From NCBI GenBank assembly GCA_964016985.1, contig OZ024830.1, forward strand, positions 74,989,763 through 75,053,762: a stretch of 64,000 nt of DNA, in the 5' to 3' direction. The stretch is from Anodontia alba. Its lineage: Eukaryota; Mollusca; Bivalvia; Lucinida; Lucinidae. Position numbers and translations under genes: made by a program. Shown one piece after another: positions 21,488-32,835 of the stretch; positions within the stretch are counted from its first letter, which is position 1; every line of letters starts with the position of its first letter. Below the pieces are notes generated by a model. That model was given only the letters and a program-made list of their open reading frames with translations, did no database searches and was not told where the DNA came from.

Positions 21488-23640
21488 GCTCCCCTGTACA
21501 AAGTACAAGAAGAGCTGTTTGTAGTCACCCCAGTCGTCGGCATTTGCATTCCCGATACCATTCCCGTCACACTGCGTTTAAGTTTTTTCAAATGCTTGTA
21601 GGTCAGCTGTCACTTATCACAGAGCATTCATATCTGGAACTTGGGTACCTGGAAGGGTCTTTTGAGATTCCAAAAGAACACACCCCTGGGTTCATACCTG
21701 GGAGTGGGGCAAGAGGTCCAAATCTAGGACACCTTTGTAATGTTATATGCATATGTGTGGAAGTTTTTTCAAATGCTTATATCGTGACAGTCACTTATCA
21801 CAAAGCATTCATATTTAAAACTTGGGTACCTGGGAGGGTCTTCTGATATTAAAAAAAAAAAACAAAAAAAAAAACAAACACATCCCTAGGTTTGTTCCTA
21901 GGGGGCGGGCTTGGTGTCAAAATATAGGACATCGTTGTAATATGTTACAAGCATTTCCATTATGCTAACAAGTTGTAGACACATTGGGTTATACATCAGC
22001 CTACTATGTTACATTGGATCAAGTGTCAGAGAGTGAAGGTCATGGTGACCTACATTTCACAGTCCAGTGATTTTACGTTTTATCTTGAGGACTAGTTGTT
22101 GGAGAAATGTCATACCTGGGATATTAGTTTCGTGTGACCCGATGATTGACCTCAAAATATATCTAGGTCAGTGTGATCTAGATTTCATGGTTCAGTGATT
22201 GTCTTATATTTTGAATACTGTTTAATGGAGAAACGTCATACCTGGATTATAAGTTCAATCTGACCCAATGATTGACCTCAAAATATATCTTGGTCAGTGT
22301 GACCTATATTTCATGGTTCAGTGATTATGCCTTATATCTTGAATACTATTTGATGGAGACACATAATACCTGGATTATAAGTTCCATCTGACCCAATGAT
22401 TGACATAATATATATATAGGTCAGTGTGACCTCATTTAATGGTTCAGTGTGTCGGCCTCGGTGGCTCAGTTGGATACGCCGTCCGACTGGAGACCAAGAG
22501 GTCGCGGGTTCAACCCCCGCCGAGGGCGGCAACATTCTTTCATGGAGATTGATCATGAAATATTTTCTACGGTCATTCTGTCTCTTCCGCTGATTCAAGA
22601 AGGAGAGTTGTCAGTTTCTGGCGAAAGAATGTGCACAATACTGGTTAACCGCTTAGAGGACTAAGCCTGCCCAGTAAACGTGTGGTTAGGTAAACTGACC
22701 GTGCTCGACATGACCCCATTGGGTTGACTGGGCCGTAAAACCTCAACACAAACAAATTAATGGTTCAGTGATTTTGCCTTATAACTTGAAGATGTTTTGA
22801 TGGAGAAATGACATATCTTGACTATAAGTTCCATGTGACCCAATGATTGACCTCAAATATATCTAGGTCAGTGTAATCTATATTTTATGGCTCAGTGATT
22901 TTGACATCTTGAATACAATTTGATGGAGAAATATCATACCTGGAATAGAAGTTCCATGTGACCCCACGATTGACATAAAAATATATCTAGGTCAGTGTAA
23001 CCTATATTTCATGGTTAAATGATTTTACCCCATAACTCGAAGACTATTTGATAGAGAAATCTCATACCTGGAATATAAGCTCCAGTTGACCTGTTGAATG
23101 AACTTAAAATATATCTAGGTCAGTGTGACCTATATTTCATAGTTCAGTTATTTTGCCATATTTTGAATGTTCGATGGAGAACGTCATACCTAGATAAGTT
23201 CCATCTGACTAAATGATTGATCTCAAAATATATCTAAGTCAGTGTGACCTATATTTTGTGATTCAGTGATTTAGCCTTAAAACTGGAAGACTATTTGATT
23301 GAGAAATGTCATTCTGAGATTATAACTTCCATGTGACCCAATGATTGACCTCAAAATATATCTAGGTCATCAGTGTTACCTATATTTTGCCGTATAACAC
23401 AAAGACTTTTGGATGGAAAAATGTCATACCTGGATTATAACTTCCATGTGACCCGATGATTGACATAAAAATAAGTCTAAATCAATGTGACCTATAATTC
23501 ATGGTTCAGTGATTTCACCTAATAACTGATAGACTATTTGATGAAAAAATTTCATACTTGGAACATTAGTTCCATGCGATGTGATGATCAACCTCAAAAT
23601 ATGTCCAAGTTAATGTTCCATGTAACACATAGCTTTGCAT
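21488..23640 (+). mobile_element. Hairpin-capped tandem-repeat element H2 (H1 relative)
   Basis: Head AGCTCCCCTGTAC AAA GTACAAGAAGAGCT forms the same hairpin as H1. Two copies of the H1-type 190-bp unit follow (21570-21970), then about ten decayed units of 125-135 bp with GTGACCTATATTTCATGG (22030-23600). The tail hairpin of H1 was not found, so the 3' end is lost or degraded. A SINE-A is inserted at 22450. Confidence 0.7.
22450..22756 (+). mobile_element. SINE-A with perfect 14-bp target duplication
   Basis: Intact tRNA-like head (A box TGGCTCAGTTGG 22462-22473, B box GGTTCAACCCC 22507-22517), body and CAAACAAA tail. TTAATGGTTCAGTG is duplicated exactly at 22436-22449 and 22757-22770 and is part of an H2 unit. 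This is the clearest SINE-A insertion in the window. Confidence 0.92.
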
Positions 23641-23835
23641 TAAAATTTATAGAGGGATGTGTGATTTATATTCAGACTCACAAAACTTACTGTATTTGGA
23701 ATAGAATTATATAAAAATGCTAAATACACCTTTGACGTGTTAATGTGAAAACATAGGTAGATAAAGCTTGATGTTGTCATGCGACAGGTTTTGTATTACT
23801 ACTATAATTATGCTCAACAGAAATTTATGTATTCA

Positions 23836-23912
23836 GTGCAAAAAGTGCAAACCCTGATCAGATGCCACATTCTGCAGCTTCTGAGCTGGAACTGTACTGT
23901 TTGCTAATTACC
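23836..23912. repeat. Foldback repeat, family Q, copy 3
   Basis: AAAAAGTGCAAACCCTGATC through GCTGGAACTGTACTGTTTGC forms an imperfect palindrome around ATTCTGCAG. A partial relative follows at about 24030-24100. Confidence 0.5.
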
Positions 23913-24127
23913 TTTTTGGGGCTTTCCCAACTAAAATATGGGTAACTCGATCCTTACCTACCTTTTCCTTAAATTTGAAAACCATTTTACTACCTACAGA
24001 TGTGTCTAAAAGCTGCTGGATGTCTGCATTTGAAAAATGTAGACCCTGGTCAGATGCTGCATCCTGTTGCATCTACGCTACTTGGTCAGGCGTCTTTGCC
24101 AGACATCATCTTATTTACCCGTAGTAT

Positions 24128-24414
24128 AGGGGGTGGTTGGGTGTGGTGAAGGTGTGGTGTATCTTACTTCATCAGGGCATCCAATTGATATAGGCTTACA
24201 GTTGAGCATAGCTTGCTATCCTTGTAGCAAGTAATGGTAGAGGGGAAATGCTTTTATTTCTTCTGTTTTTCTCTCATTCAGGTTCTGTCTTCCCTGTCCT
24301 TCTCTTTTATCTCCTTTACTATTTCTTCTGTCTCTTTTCTCCCTTTCTTTGGGAGACAACACAAAATGACCCACAAGGGTTGACATGTCGTTAAACCCCA
24401 ACACAATAAATCAG
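24128..24414 (+). mobile_element. SINE-B copy 2
   Basis: GGGGGTGGTTGGGTGTGG through GTCGTTAAACCCCAACAC. Flanks TTACCCGTAGTAT (24115-24127) and TTACCCATAATAT (24415-24427) match at 11 of 13, a decayed target duplication. The body has drifted from younger copies, so this is an older insertion. Confidence 0.8.
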
Positions 24415-24571
24415 TTACCCATAATATCTGAACACCTTACCATCTGATACACTTTTAGGGAAGGCATCTCATAATTTTAAGAAGTATTGCATGTCCTAAA
24501 TTATAATAGTTGCCTCCCCTGAAAGTGTATCCATTTGCCTTAATTCGAATATATATCCTTACTGTTTTAAA

Positions 24572-24655
24572 AAGCAGTGGCAAACATTGTATACACTGAT
24601 CAGATGCCACGTTCTGCAGCATCTTATCTAGGTCTACACTGTTTGCTCAGACCTG
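24572..24655. repeat. Foldback repeat, family Q, copy 4
   Basis: GTGGCAAACATTGTATACAC and CTAGGTCTACACTGTTTGC are inverted arms around CCACGTTCTGCAGCATC. Confidence 0.55.
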
Positions 24656-24689
24656 TGTGTTTGTGTGTGCCTGAAAGCTTACTTTTTTA

Positions 24690-24785
24690 ATGGTAACCCC
24701 TTGCTACAGTTTAAATGATATTAAAACCAAACACAATATGGTAACCCCTTGCTACAGTTTAAATGATATTAAAACCAAACACACC
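24690..24785. repeat. 48-bp tandem duplication
   Basis: ATGGTAACCCCTTGCTACAG and the following 26 bases occur at 24690 and again at 24738 without change, indicating a recent duplication. The short ORF across it reads the repeat twice. Confidence 0.9.
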
Positions 24786-24946
24786 CACCCACCATTTATG
24801 CATGGCGGAAAGATTAATCCAGGGATTCAGGTTGTATTTGTCCAGCCACAGATGCTCATTTGGCTGGGCTGCATAGCAACTTCACAATTTTGTTAAACTC
24901 CAGCTCGTCCACATAACTTCTGTGGAGATAGAGCCTCTCCCTTGTG

Positions 24947-25064
24947 CTGATTCAAGAAGAGCAGTTGTCAGTTACTAACTATGTGCACAAAAAAGTACTG
25001 CTTAACTGCTTAGAGGACTAAGCCTGCCCAGGAAAGTGAGTAGGTTAACTGACCACACTGACAG
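24947..25064 (+). mobile_element. SINE-A, 5'-truncated fragment
   Basis: GCTGATTCAAGAAGAGCAGT, TAGAGGACTAAGCCTGCCC and GTTAACTGACCACACTGACA match the body in order. No head or proper tail remains. Confidence 0.65.
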
Positions 25065-25365
25065 CATGATCCTGGGCCATAACCCCTCCTTGATCCCCTC
25101 TCCATCCAACCCCTTCCCCCTCCCCCCCATCCACCAAACAAGGTTAGTTGATAGAGCATCTGTTTTGCTCATGTACCTATATTGTTGTGGATCCAGTCCC
25201 ACATCAGTCATTGAATAAATATGTAAATGCAGGAGAGCTAGGCAGCAATCACAAACTGCAGCTGTTAATCAAGGAATCAAAAGAAGAAGAAATGAGGAAC
25301 AAACAGGGACAATTAAGACACAAGGCCATCATTGCAATAATTAAGAGATGTACAAACACAGAAGA

Positions 25366-25671
25366 TGGGGTGGTCCGGTGGTGCAAAGGTATCATGTATC
25401 TTACGTCACCGGGGCGTCCAACTGATATTAGCTTACAGATGGGCAGGGCCTGCTATCTGAGCCTGCTATCCTTCTAGCAGGTAAGGGTAGAGGGGGAATG
25501 TTTTTTATTTCTTCTGTTTCTTCACTTTCATTCCTGCTCCTCTTTCATCCCTATTCCTCTCTTTCATCTCCTCTACTATCTCCTATCTCTTTTCTCCCTT
25601 TCTCAGGTAGGTGACACAAAATGACCCACAAGGGTTGGCATGGCATTAAACCCCAACACAATAAAAAAAAA
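25366..25671 (+). mobile_element. SINE-B copy 3 with perfect 14-bp target duplication
   Basis: Begins GGGGTGGTCCGGTGGTGC and ends AACCCCAACACAATAAAAA. ACAAACACAGAAGA lies at 25352-25365 and 25672-25685. A 15-bp internal duplication (GCCTGCTATC) is private to this copy. Exact flanks show a retroposed insertion. Confidence 0.9.
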
Positions 25672-25783
25672 ACAAACACAGAAGACCTGCAACAGAGGAA
25701 TGAAAGGCTTTGGAATGGTTTGCAAAAACAACTAAAATGCTGAACCTAGTTTTATTCAATCTAAACCTTACCCTTAACCCATG

Positions 25784-25995
25784 TCATGCTGAATAAATTA
25801 AGATGCCACACCCAATCCTAATTTTCAGCCAATCAGGTATTTTGATCCAGATTGTTGACATAAGTTCATATACTGAATGGCAAACAGTGCAGGTCCAGAT
25901 CAATTGGCTTCTTCAGAAGCCAACTGATCTGGATCTACACTGTTTGCAATAGCAGGGTCTCTCCGGGTTCAGCAGGACATTATTATTAGGGTTAA
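25784..25995. mobile_element. piggyBac-like MITE, family P, copy 4
   Basis: TTAA at 25784-25787 and 25992-25995; left TIR CCCATGTCATGCTGAA; right end carries a small ATTATT insertion before AGGG. Central hairpin CAATTGGCTTCTTCAGAAG is intact. Confidence 0.72.
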
Positions 25996-26137
25996 TTTTG
26001 ATGTAGATCAGAATTACAAGTATATATTTAATCTGCAAAGAGTTCTCTGCCTGATCAATGAATGAACACAGTAAATCACAAATCATCGTAAAACTGCAAT
26101 GAAACAACATATCAGGCTCAATGGCAATCTGAATTTA

Positions 26138-26330
26138 TCCCTAGTCCTGCTGAACCCGGATATACCCTGCATTTGCAAACACTGTAGATCCAGATCAGTT
26201 GGCTTCTTCAGAAGCCAGCTGATCTGGATCTCACTGTTTGCCATTAAATATCTGAATTTATAGCAACAATCTGGGATCAAGTAATCATCGGCTGAAAATT
26301 AGAAGTGGGTGTGGCATCTTAAGCTAGGCA
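26138..26330. mobile_element. piggyBac-like MITE, family P, copy 5 (inverted, end lost)
   Basis: Opposite orientation to copies 1-4: CCCTAGTCCTGCTGAACC first, GCTGAAAATTAGAAGTGGG last. The right TIR decays at CTTAAGCTAGG, so no matched TTAA pair remains. Confidence 0.65.
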
Positions 26331-26428
26331 AAATAAAACCACAAGTTGGGCTGTGATGGGCCCGCCCATAGATGGCAATATAAACATATAGTCAGGTGCC
26401 ATCATTCAGTCTGAGGTCCAAATCAAGC

Positions 26429-26642
26429 TTAAACACTTGTCATGCTGAATAAATTAAGATGCCACGCCCACTTCTAATTTCCAGCCAATCAGATTACTTG
26501 ATCTGCATTTTTGACAGAAATTCACATATTTAATGACAAATAGTGCAGATCCAAATCAGTTGGCTTCTTCAGAAGCCAACGGATCTGGATCTACACTGTT
26601 TGCTAAAACAGGGCATGTCGTGTTCAGCAAGATCAGGGTTAA
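26429..26642. mobile_element. piggyBac-like MITE, family P, copy 6
   Basis: TTAA at 26429-26432 and 26639-26642; TIRs ACACTTGTCATGCTGAA and TTCAGCAAGATCAGGG; near-perfect central palindrome. It lies about 100 bp after copy 5. Confidence 0.78.
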
Positions 26643-26644
26643 AA

Positions 26645-27055
26645 TATGAGACCGTGCATGACAAAACCTACAATAAGACCTGTGTAACCAGCAAAGACTT
26701 AGATCATATTGCAGCCTGTAATCCATCCAGTTTGACAAGGGTTCTTATTTATCCTTCTTTGGATAGCCTGGAGGCTGTAGAAGGCACATGCAATCAGTTG
26801 AGACTGATTAGACTGTTCAGATGTGCAGGCTGATCTGAGTCTGCTGGTCACACAAGTCTTATTGTATGTAGGTTTTGTTATGCCCTTTCTCATATGGGAA
26901 TAGCTGCTCATTCTTGCCCTCATTAGTATTGGGAAAGTAAAGCTAGAAATCAGAACCTGTCAGCTCTCTTAGTATGTATAATCAAGTGGGTGACATTTCA
27001 TACAAAGCCTGTGGCATGATACTTCAGTGAGACAGTGCTGTAAAAACATAATTTA
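26645..27055. other. Unannotated stretch with palindromic debris
   Basis: Contains GACTGATTAGACTGTTCAG and GTGCAGGCTGATCTGAG fragments resembling family Q flanks. No gene or clear element boundary was found. Confidence 0.4.
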
Positions 27056-27089
27056 TTTATATATATTCAAAGTCATCATATAGGTGACT

Positions 27090-27300
27090 TTTAAAAGCAA
27101 CCTGAAGGGGAATGGATACACCTTCAAGGTAGGCAACTCTGTCAAAATCCTTTTTCCTCCCTAATGAAAAGAGGTCTCCTCTAAAAAGGAAAGACTGTGC
27201 TCCACTTGGAGTAAACACTTTTCTTTTAAAGTAGATCCCTTCAAAGGGGCCTGGTGTACATAAAAGCAAACAGTAAGTCACAAAACATACATATCCAGTC
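27090..27300. repeat. Dispersed repeat 'GGGGAATGGATAC'
   Basis: GGGGAATGGATACACCTTC, AAGAGGTCTCCTCTAAAAAG and AAGTAGATCCCTTCAAAGG recur in altered form at 56438-56560, 60560-60880 and 61670-61800. Unclassified family with internal imperfect palindromes. ORFs through it are not supported as genes. Confidence 0.5.
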
Positions 27301-27361
27301 CCTTTTAGACCCATAACACCGACCTGCCCCTCTAATCCTCTATTGTTAAATCTCATTTTTG

Positions 27362-27876
27362 CACACCATGGCACAATAATGGCAGGGTATTATGGTTTCA
27401 TTGGTCATCCATCTGTCCATCCATGTGTCTGTATATCTGCATGTTTGTCCATCCATATCTCCCTATTTACAGTCCATGACCGAGTAAATAGCAACTTTTA
27501 CATTAATTTGGATTATCACGAAACTTGGTATATGTGATATTGGCTTACAGTTGGGCAAGGCCTGCTGTCCTTGCAGCAGATAAGGGTAGAGGGTTATTTC
27601 TTTTGTTCCTTTACTTTCTTTTATTTACCTTTTCTTCCCTATTCCTCTTTCATCTCTACTATCTCTTCTGTCTCTTTTCTTTCTTTCTCTGGGAGATGAC
27701 ACAAAATGACCCACAAGGGTTGACATGTTAAACCCCACCTCAATCAAAAAAACTTGGTATATATGCGTTGATATTGTGGAGTTCTAGTTTGGGATCGCTA
27801 TTATAATGGCAAATTTTGTCAGTTTTTGACCGAGTTATCTGCCCGTCACTAGATAGTGGTGGGGTATTATCATTTT
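27362..27876 (+). mobile_element. Degraded H6-type hairpin element
   Basis: ACCATGGCACAATAATGGCAGGGTAT resembles the H6 head, CCATCCATGTGTC follows, one unit remains, and GATAGTGGTGGGGTATTAT ends it. Interrupted by a SINE-B fragment. Confidence 0.6.
27534..27749 (+). mobile_element. SINE-B copy 4, 5'-truncated
   Basis: Starts within the family at GATATTGGCTTACAGTTGGG and ends AACCCCACCTCAATCAAA. AAACTTGGTATAT occurs at 27521-27533 and 27750-27762 and is host H6 sequence. A 5' truncation with a target duplication is what target-primed reverse transcription leaves. Confidence 0.82.
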
Positions 27877-28029
27877 GCATTTTTATATACTATTTTTTAC
27901 AGGAATAAAACAAGTATGTTGTTGTTTGCCAATCTGACTGTTGTTGTAAGTTGCTGTAAGTGAAGATTAGTCCTTCCTGCACTACAAGAGTTAGTAGAAA
28001 TTTTCCTGAAGGGCAATGGTATGTACAAA

Positions 28030-28770
28030 ATATATTGGGGCAGAATTGGGGCATTTAGCCCATACTGGTCCTACGTACATGGGCCTTATATAGGCTTTTT
28101 CACTCATATTAGACTAATATGGGTCCATTGGTAAAATTAGATAACTATTAAAATAAATGCTTATATGTGGGACCCTGAAATAAAATTGACATAATCCTGG
28201 ATAAGAGACAATTTCAAGATACATAAATAGGGCCAAAATGGTTCCCATGTGATACAGACATTAAAACCCTATGGCTCCCATGTTGACCTACTACTATATG
28301 GGACCTATATGGGTTTGATATGTGTATTAAGGGGAACAACTGTACCATTAATTAAAGCATAATATCAAAGTGAATTTCCTGACAAAAATGCTAAAAATAA
28401 TGATAATAAATTATAAAAAAATGATTTGTTTAATAATTCTTCTGTCCCAGTTACTTTTAAAATTGAGAAGTATATATAATACATATATGAGGACATCATT
28501 TAATCATTAAAAAGGATGCCAATATATTTAAGGCATCTTGATTACATGTATATACATGTGCAATAAGTTAAACATGCAGGTCTCTGTTGGAACCCTAATC
28601 AGCCAGTACATCAACTTGGCTGGAACTATGACTTCTAATCATTTGTCTAAAAGCTTTCTCTGGAAGATAAATGTGGGAAGACCCATATGCTACCTATATG
28701 GGTCAGCCCATATGGGATACCAATATAGGATCTATACTGAATCCCATATGTGTTCCATATATATTGTTTG
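28030..28770. repeat. CCCATATGGG-rich repeat region
   Basis: Variants of CCCATATGGG, TATGGGACCTATATGGG and GGGTCCATTGG recur at 28070-28340 and 28680-28765 in both orientations. Probably two halves of an eroded palindromic element. The overlapping ORFs are palindrome artefacts. Confidence 0.5.
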
Positions 28771-29087
28771 CTGGGTATACTTACATCAATACTGAAAAAT
28801 TCTATTTGACAAATACACATTATTACTATGGTAGTATCATAGCTCCACAGGTGCTGAAAATTAGTGAGATTCTGGATAAAACATTTAGTGTACATGGTCC
28901 CTATTTTTACACTGGCTCGATATGATCTTAATAGTGTTGACTGGGCTGTTAAATTCCAAACCAACCAACATTATTTTTACATTAAAAAGAGAAGGAAAGG
29001 GTACTCAATAAATAAAGGGTACTCATTAGAACCATGACTGACCATTAATTGCCAAAACCATAGATGGTTCATAATATAGGGTGGCTG

Positions 29088-29440
29088 ACCATATCGCCAG
29101 ATAAGAGGGGTATCAGGTCAATACTTTTCTTATTTCTCCAAGAAAACATATGTTGTGGGTACTCATTAGAAGCACCTCGAAGAGGAACTTCATTCTGCTG
29201 ATTCAAGAAGGGCAGTTGTCAGTTTCTGACAAAAGAACTTGCACAATACTGGTTAACTACTTAGAGGACTAAGCCTGCCCAGAAAGTGTGGTTAGGTAAA
29301 CTGACCACACTTGACATGACCCCATTGGGTTGACTTGGCCGTAGAACCTCAACACAAACTAATGAGTACCCACAATATATGTTTTGATGGAGAAATAAGA
29401 AAAATATCATGTGGCTACCCTCTCTTCTCTGGAGCTGTGA
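29088..29440. mobile_element. Foldback MITE, family F, with a SINE in its loop
   Basis: Left arm AAACATATGTTGTGGGTACTC (29145) and right arm GAGTACCCACAATATATG (29365) are inverted around CCTCGAAGAGG. The loop holds a truncated SINE-A at 29190. Outer arms carry GATAAGAGGGGTATCAGG. Confidence 0.7.
29190..29362 (+). mobile_element. SINE-A, 5'-truncated, in foldback loop
   Basis: Begins TTCTGCTGATTCAAGAAGGG and ends GTAGAACCTCAACACAAAC. The tRNA-like head is missing. A target duplication cannot be fixed because the loop sequence is itself inverted. Confidence 0.8.
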
Positions 29441-29603
29441 ACATGATCTGATGCCCTGTATCATGTCAAGTGGATGTTCCAAGATCATAGGATTACATAA
29501 GACACATGCTTCAAATTTGATCCAGAGATACAGGAACATCCACAAGATATGATTCAGAATATTAGATCATGTTATGGTTGTAATAATGTATTTATTATAT
29601 CAT

Positions 29604-30068
29604 AGGTCCACATAAGGTACTTTTTCAACAAAAAATTGTAGATATTTTTCTTTATCATCACTAAAGTATATGTTATGGGTACTTATTAGGCTAAGGCATA
29701 AAAAAAAAAAAATAGCTGTGTTTCTGCTAACATACTGAAAAAAAATTTGGTCGGTAGGTAGGAGAAACTTGTTTTTTATTTTTCTATTTTTTCTCCAGAA
29801 AAAACCAGGGTGGGCCTGTAATTTTATGAAAATACAGGTATTTTGTTGAGAGTTGATGCTTTACTTTTTTATTTTGCATTTTTACTGATAAAAAAGTAGC
29901 AGAGTCGGGTGTTTGAAACAGGGTCAGTCGGGTTAGTGGAAACACAGCTATATTTTTTTACGCCTTAGAAGCACCTTGCCAAGGCACGTCTATTGAGTAC
30001 CTACAACATGTTTTCATGGAGATAAGAAAAATATTTTCCTGATAACTCCACTTACCTGGAGCTATGAT
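29604..30068. mobile_element. Foldback MITE, family F, split by another MITE
   Basis: Left arm TATATGTTATGGGTACTTATTAG (about 29667) and right arm GAGTACCTACAACATG (about 29994) pair; the interrupting element occupies 29691-29968. Confidence 0.65.
29691..29968. mobile_element. MITE with CTAAGGC...GCCTTAG termini
   Basis: About 30-bp TIRs: CTAAGGCATAAAAA...AGCTGTGTTTC on the left, GAAACACAGCTATATTTTTT...GCCTTAG on the right. Excision would restore the F arm ACTTATTAGAAGCACC, so the insertion point is clear; the duplication is short (2-4 bp) and ambiguous. Confidence 0.72.
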
Positions 30069-30326
30069 ACACCTAAAAATTAACCCTAAAACACCAATTA
30101 CAACAGCCACAGACATAATATTCTGCTTTATTTTTCTAAGAAAATACGGTTTGATATTACATTCAAATCAGTGCATAAAAGCAGGCAATTTGCATGCAAT
30201 GTCAAACCTATTTTTCTCTGAAAAATAAAAGAAAATGGAAGGTTTTCTGTTAAAATTTTGAATTTTGCTTAAAGGGTTAAGTAACTTTTTTCCATCAAAA
30301 TTTGATGACCATTATTTTGCTGCAGT

Positions 30327-30836
30327 TTAACCCTTAGCACTCTGGGTAAAAATTTCAGCAGACATTTAAATATTTTTTTTTATTTTTCCCAGAAAACAGA
30401 TGGGTGGTTGGGTGGTGCGAAGGTGTCATGTATCTTTTGTCACCCGGGGCGTCCAGCTGATATTGGCTTATAGTTGGGCAAGGCCTGCTATCCTTGTAGC
30501 AGGTAAGGGTAGGGAGGTGATGTTTTTATTTCTTCTGTTTCTTCACTTTCATTCCTGTTTCTTTTTCTTCCCTGTCCCTCCCTTTCATCTCTTCTGCTAT
30601 CTCTTCTGTCTATTTTCTCCCTTTCTCTGGGAGACGACACAAAATGACCCACAAGGGTTGACGTGTCGTTAAACCCCAACTCAATCAATCAATCCCAGAA
30701 AACAGGATTTGACATTTCAGGCAAATTGTCTCCATTGGAGACAATTTGCATGAAATGTCAAAACCTGTTTCCTCAGAAAAAATAAGAAAAATATTGTGTC
30801 ATCGGCTGAATTAGCCCAGAGAGCGGTAAAGGTTAA
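30327..30836. mobile_element. TTAA-flanked foldback MITE, family N, with SINE-B inside
   Basis: TTAA at 30327-30330 and 30833-30836; ends CCCTTAGCACTCTGGGTAAA and GCCCAGAGAGCGGTAAAGG. The core palindrome GACAATTTGCATGAAATGTC pairs with GACATTTCAGGCAAATTGTC. CCC start plus TTAA again suggests piggyBac-type mobilisation. SINE-B occupies 30400-30692. Confidence 0.72.
30400..30692 (+). mobile_element. SINE-B copy 5 with 13-bp perfect target duplication
   Basis: TCCCAGAAAACAG is exact at 30387-30399 and 30693-30705. The copy is complete and ends with CAATCAATCAA, showing that the 3' terminus grows as AATC repeats. It sits inside the N-family MITE. Confidence 0.92.
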
Positions 30837-31096
30837 GATACAGGAATATTATGTATATAATGCTTTGACGTCATGACAATAAAATAAACAAGTCATTAAT
30901 ATGGATCTGGAAAATTGGCTTTTCTGATCAGACTGCAAAAAACTTAACTATTTGAAAGCAGTATTACGAATAGATGTATATTTCTATGGTCATTCTCTTA
31001 ACTCCCACTGATTCAAGAAGGGCAATTGTCATGCATTTTCTGGCGAAAGAATGTGCACAATACTGGTAAACAGCTTAGAGAACTAAGCCTGCCAAG

Positions 31097-31707
31097 TTTG
31101 TTTGTTTGTAGGGGGTGGTCGGGTGGCGCGAAGGTGCTGTGTATCTTATATCACTGGGGCGTCCAACTGATATTGGCTTACAGTTGGGCAAGGCCTGCTA
31201 TCCTTGTAGTGGGTAAGGGTAGAGGGAGAATGTTTTTAGTTCTTCTGTTTCTTCACTTTCATTCCTGTTCCTCTTTCTTCTCTGTCCCTCTCTTTCATCT
31301 CCTCTACTCTCTCTTCTATCTCTTTTCTCCCTTTCTCTGGGAGACGACACAAAATGACCCTCAAGGGTTGACGTGTCGTTAAACCCCAACACAATCAATT
31401 GTTTGTTTGTGTTGAGGTTTTACGGCCCAGTCAACCCAATGGGGTCATGTCGAGCGCGGTCAGTTTACCTAACCGCACGTTTACTGGGCAGGCTTAGTCC
31501 TCTAAGCGGTTAACTAGTATTGTGCACATTCTTTCGCCAGAAACTGACAACTGCCCTTCTTGAATCAGCGGAAAGGAGAGAATGACCGTAGAAAATATTT
31601 CATGATCAATCTCCACGAAAGAATGTTGCCGACCTCGGCGGGGGTTGAACCCGCGACCTCCTGGTCTCCAGTCGGACGGCGCATCCAACTGAGCCACCGA
31701 GGCCAGC
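31097..31707 (-). mobile_element. SINE-A (middle level of the nest, minus strand)
   Basis: Full copy with intact minus-strand head (CCTCGGTGGCTCAGTTGG near 31687-31704; B box near 31646-31656) inserted in the outer SINE-A. Its TTTG-repeat tail is split by a SINE-B at 31110-31398. Confidence 0.9.
31110..31398 (+). mobile_element. SINE-B copy 6 (innermost of the nest)
   Basis: Complete copy; TTGTTTGTTTGT flanks it at 31098-31109 and 31399-31410, although this also is the host tail repeat. It inserted into the A/T-rich tail of the middle SINE. Confidence 0.88.
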
Positions 31708-32041
31708 AAGCCTGCCAAGTAAAGGTGTGGTTAGGTAAACTGGCCAAGCTCAACATGACTTATTGGATTGATTGGGCCATAAAACCTCAACACTACTAAC
31801 AAATAATAGATGTGTACAATCAAACTTGTGTGGCAAGGCCAAAAATTGGGTGTTTAAGACAGATACTTACTTTCCACTTCTTTGCTGTTCATGGAATCTG
31901 AAATATGAACTTTAAGACAGTTTTTGCTTAATACAGGTGGCCATTAGGACAGGTGTGACTGTAGTAGCATGAGGTACCCGAAAAGTGTTGATTGATGAAT
32001 GGCAATTAAACAGGGTCATAGTTGATGATAGTTCTTGGTAA

Positions 32042-32155
32042 CAGGGTATCAGGTAAATATTTTTTTCATATTTCTCCATAGAAACATATGTTGTGGGTAC
32101 TTATTCTAGTGAGTACCTGTAGAGAAATATAAATATTTTCCTTTTAGCTAATACT
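32042..32155. repeat. Foldback family F remnant
   Basis: TAGAAACATATGTTGTGGGTAC and GAGTACCTGTAGAGAAATA are short inverted arms between ACAGGGTATCAGGTAAAT and CCTTTTAGC. The centre is deleted. Confidence 0.55.
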
Positions 32156-32287
32156 ATAGATCTGTGATTGTTAAATGACGTGTAATACAAGAAAAGAGCC
32201 CTTATAAAGACTGAAAGGCATAAGGACCCTTTCTTTGCACAATAAACATGGTCTCTAAATCAGGATAATCAATTAAATTAAATGCCA

Positions 32288-32600
32288 CCGGCCTCGGTGG
32301 CTCAGTTGGATGCGCCGTCGGACTGGAGACCAGGAGGTCGAGGGTTCAACCCCCGCCGAGGTAGGCAACATTCTTTTGTGGAGATTGATCATGAAATATT
32401 TTCTACGGCCATTCTCTCCTTTCCACTGATTCAAGAAGGGCAGTTGTCAGTTTCTGGCGAAAGAATGTGCACAATACAGGTTAACCACTTAGAGGACTAA
32501 GCTTGCCCAGTAAACGTGTGGTTAGGTAAACTGACAGCGCTCGACATGACCCCATTGGGTTGACTGGGCCGTAAGACCTCAACACAAACAAACAAACAAA
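32288..32600 (+). mobile_element. SINE-A, complete
   Basis: CCGGCCTCGGTGGCTCAG head with B box GGTTCAACCCC, body and (ACAA)n tail. ATTAAATGCCA before and ATTAAATCCCA after form a near-match duplication. Confidence 0.88.
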
Positions 32601-32835
32601 AATTAAATCCCATTTTAAGTTGATGATCTTTTTATGCAAAATTTACACCTTTAAGTCTTAGCTCCAGATAAAGCAACTTAATGAAGACATAAATATTTTT
32701 CTGATTTCTCCACAAAAAAAGAACAACAAAAACATGGGTACTCATTAGAAGCATCTCAGAAAAGCTTCTAAATGTGTTCTCAAGATTTATTTACAGAGAA
32801 TTAGGAAGAAGTTTATCTTCATACCCCTTTTTATC

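Larger units (their letters stand above)
30988..31798 (+). mobile_element. SINE-A (outermost of a three-SINE nest)
   Basis: 5'-truncated copy: 30988-31096 (ATGGTCATTCTCTTAACTCC ... AAGCCTGCCAAG) continues at 31720-31798 (TAAAGGTGTGGTTAGG ... CCTCAACACTACTAACAAA). AAGCCTGCCAAG at 31085-31096 and 31708-31719 is the 12-bp duplication made by the inserted SINE. Confidence 0.88.

Noticed and set aside
31110..31160. 7SL-like start of SINE-B (GGTGGCGCG)
   Set aside because: Only nine bases match and the following sequence does not resemble 7SL/Alu.
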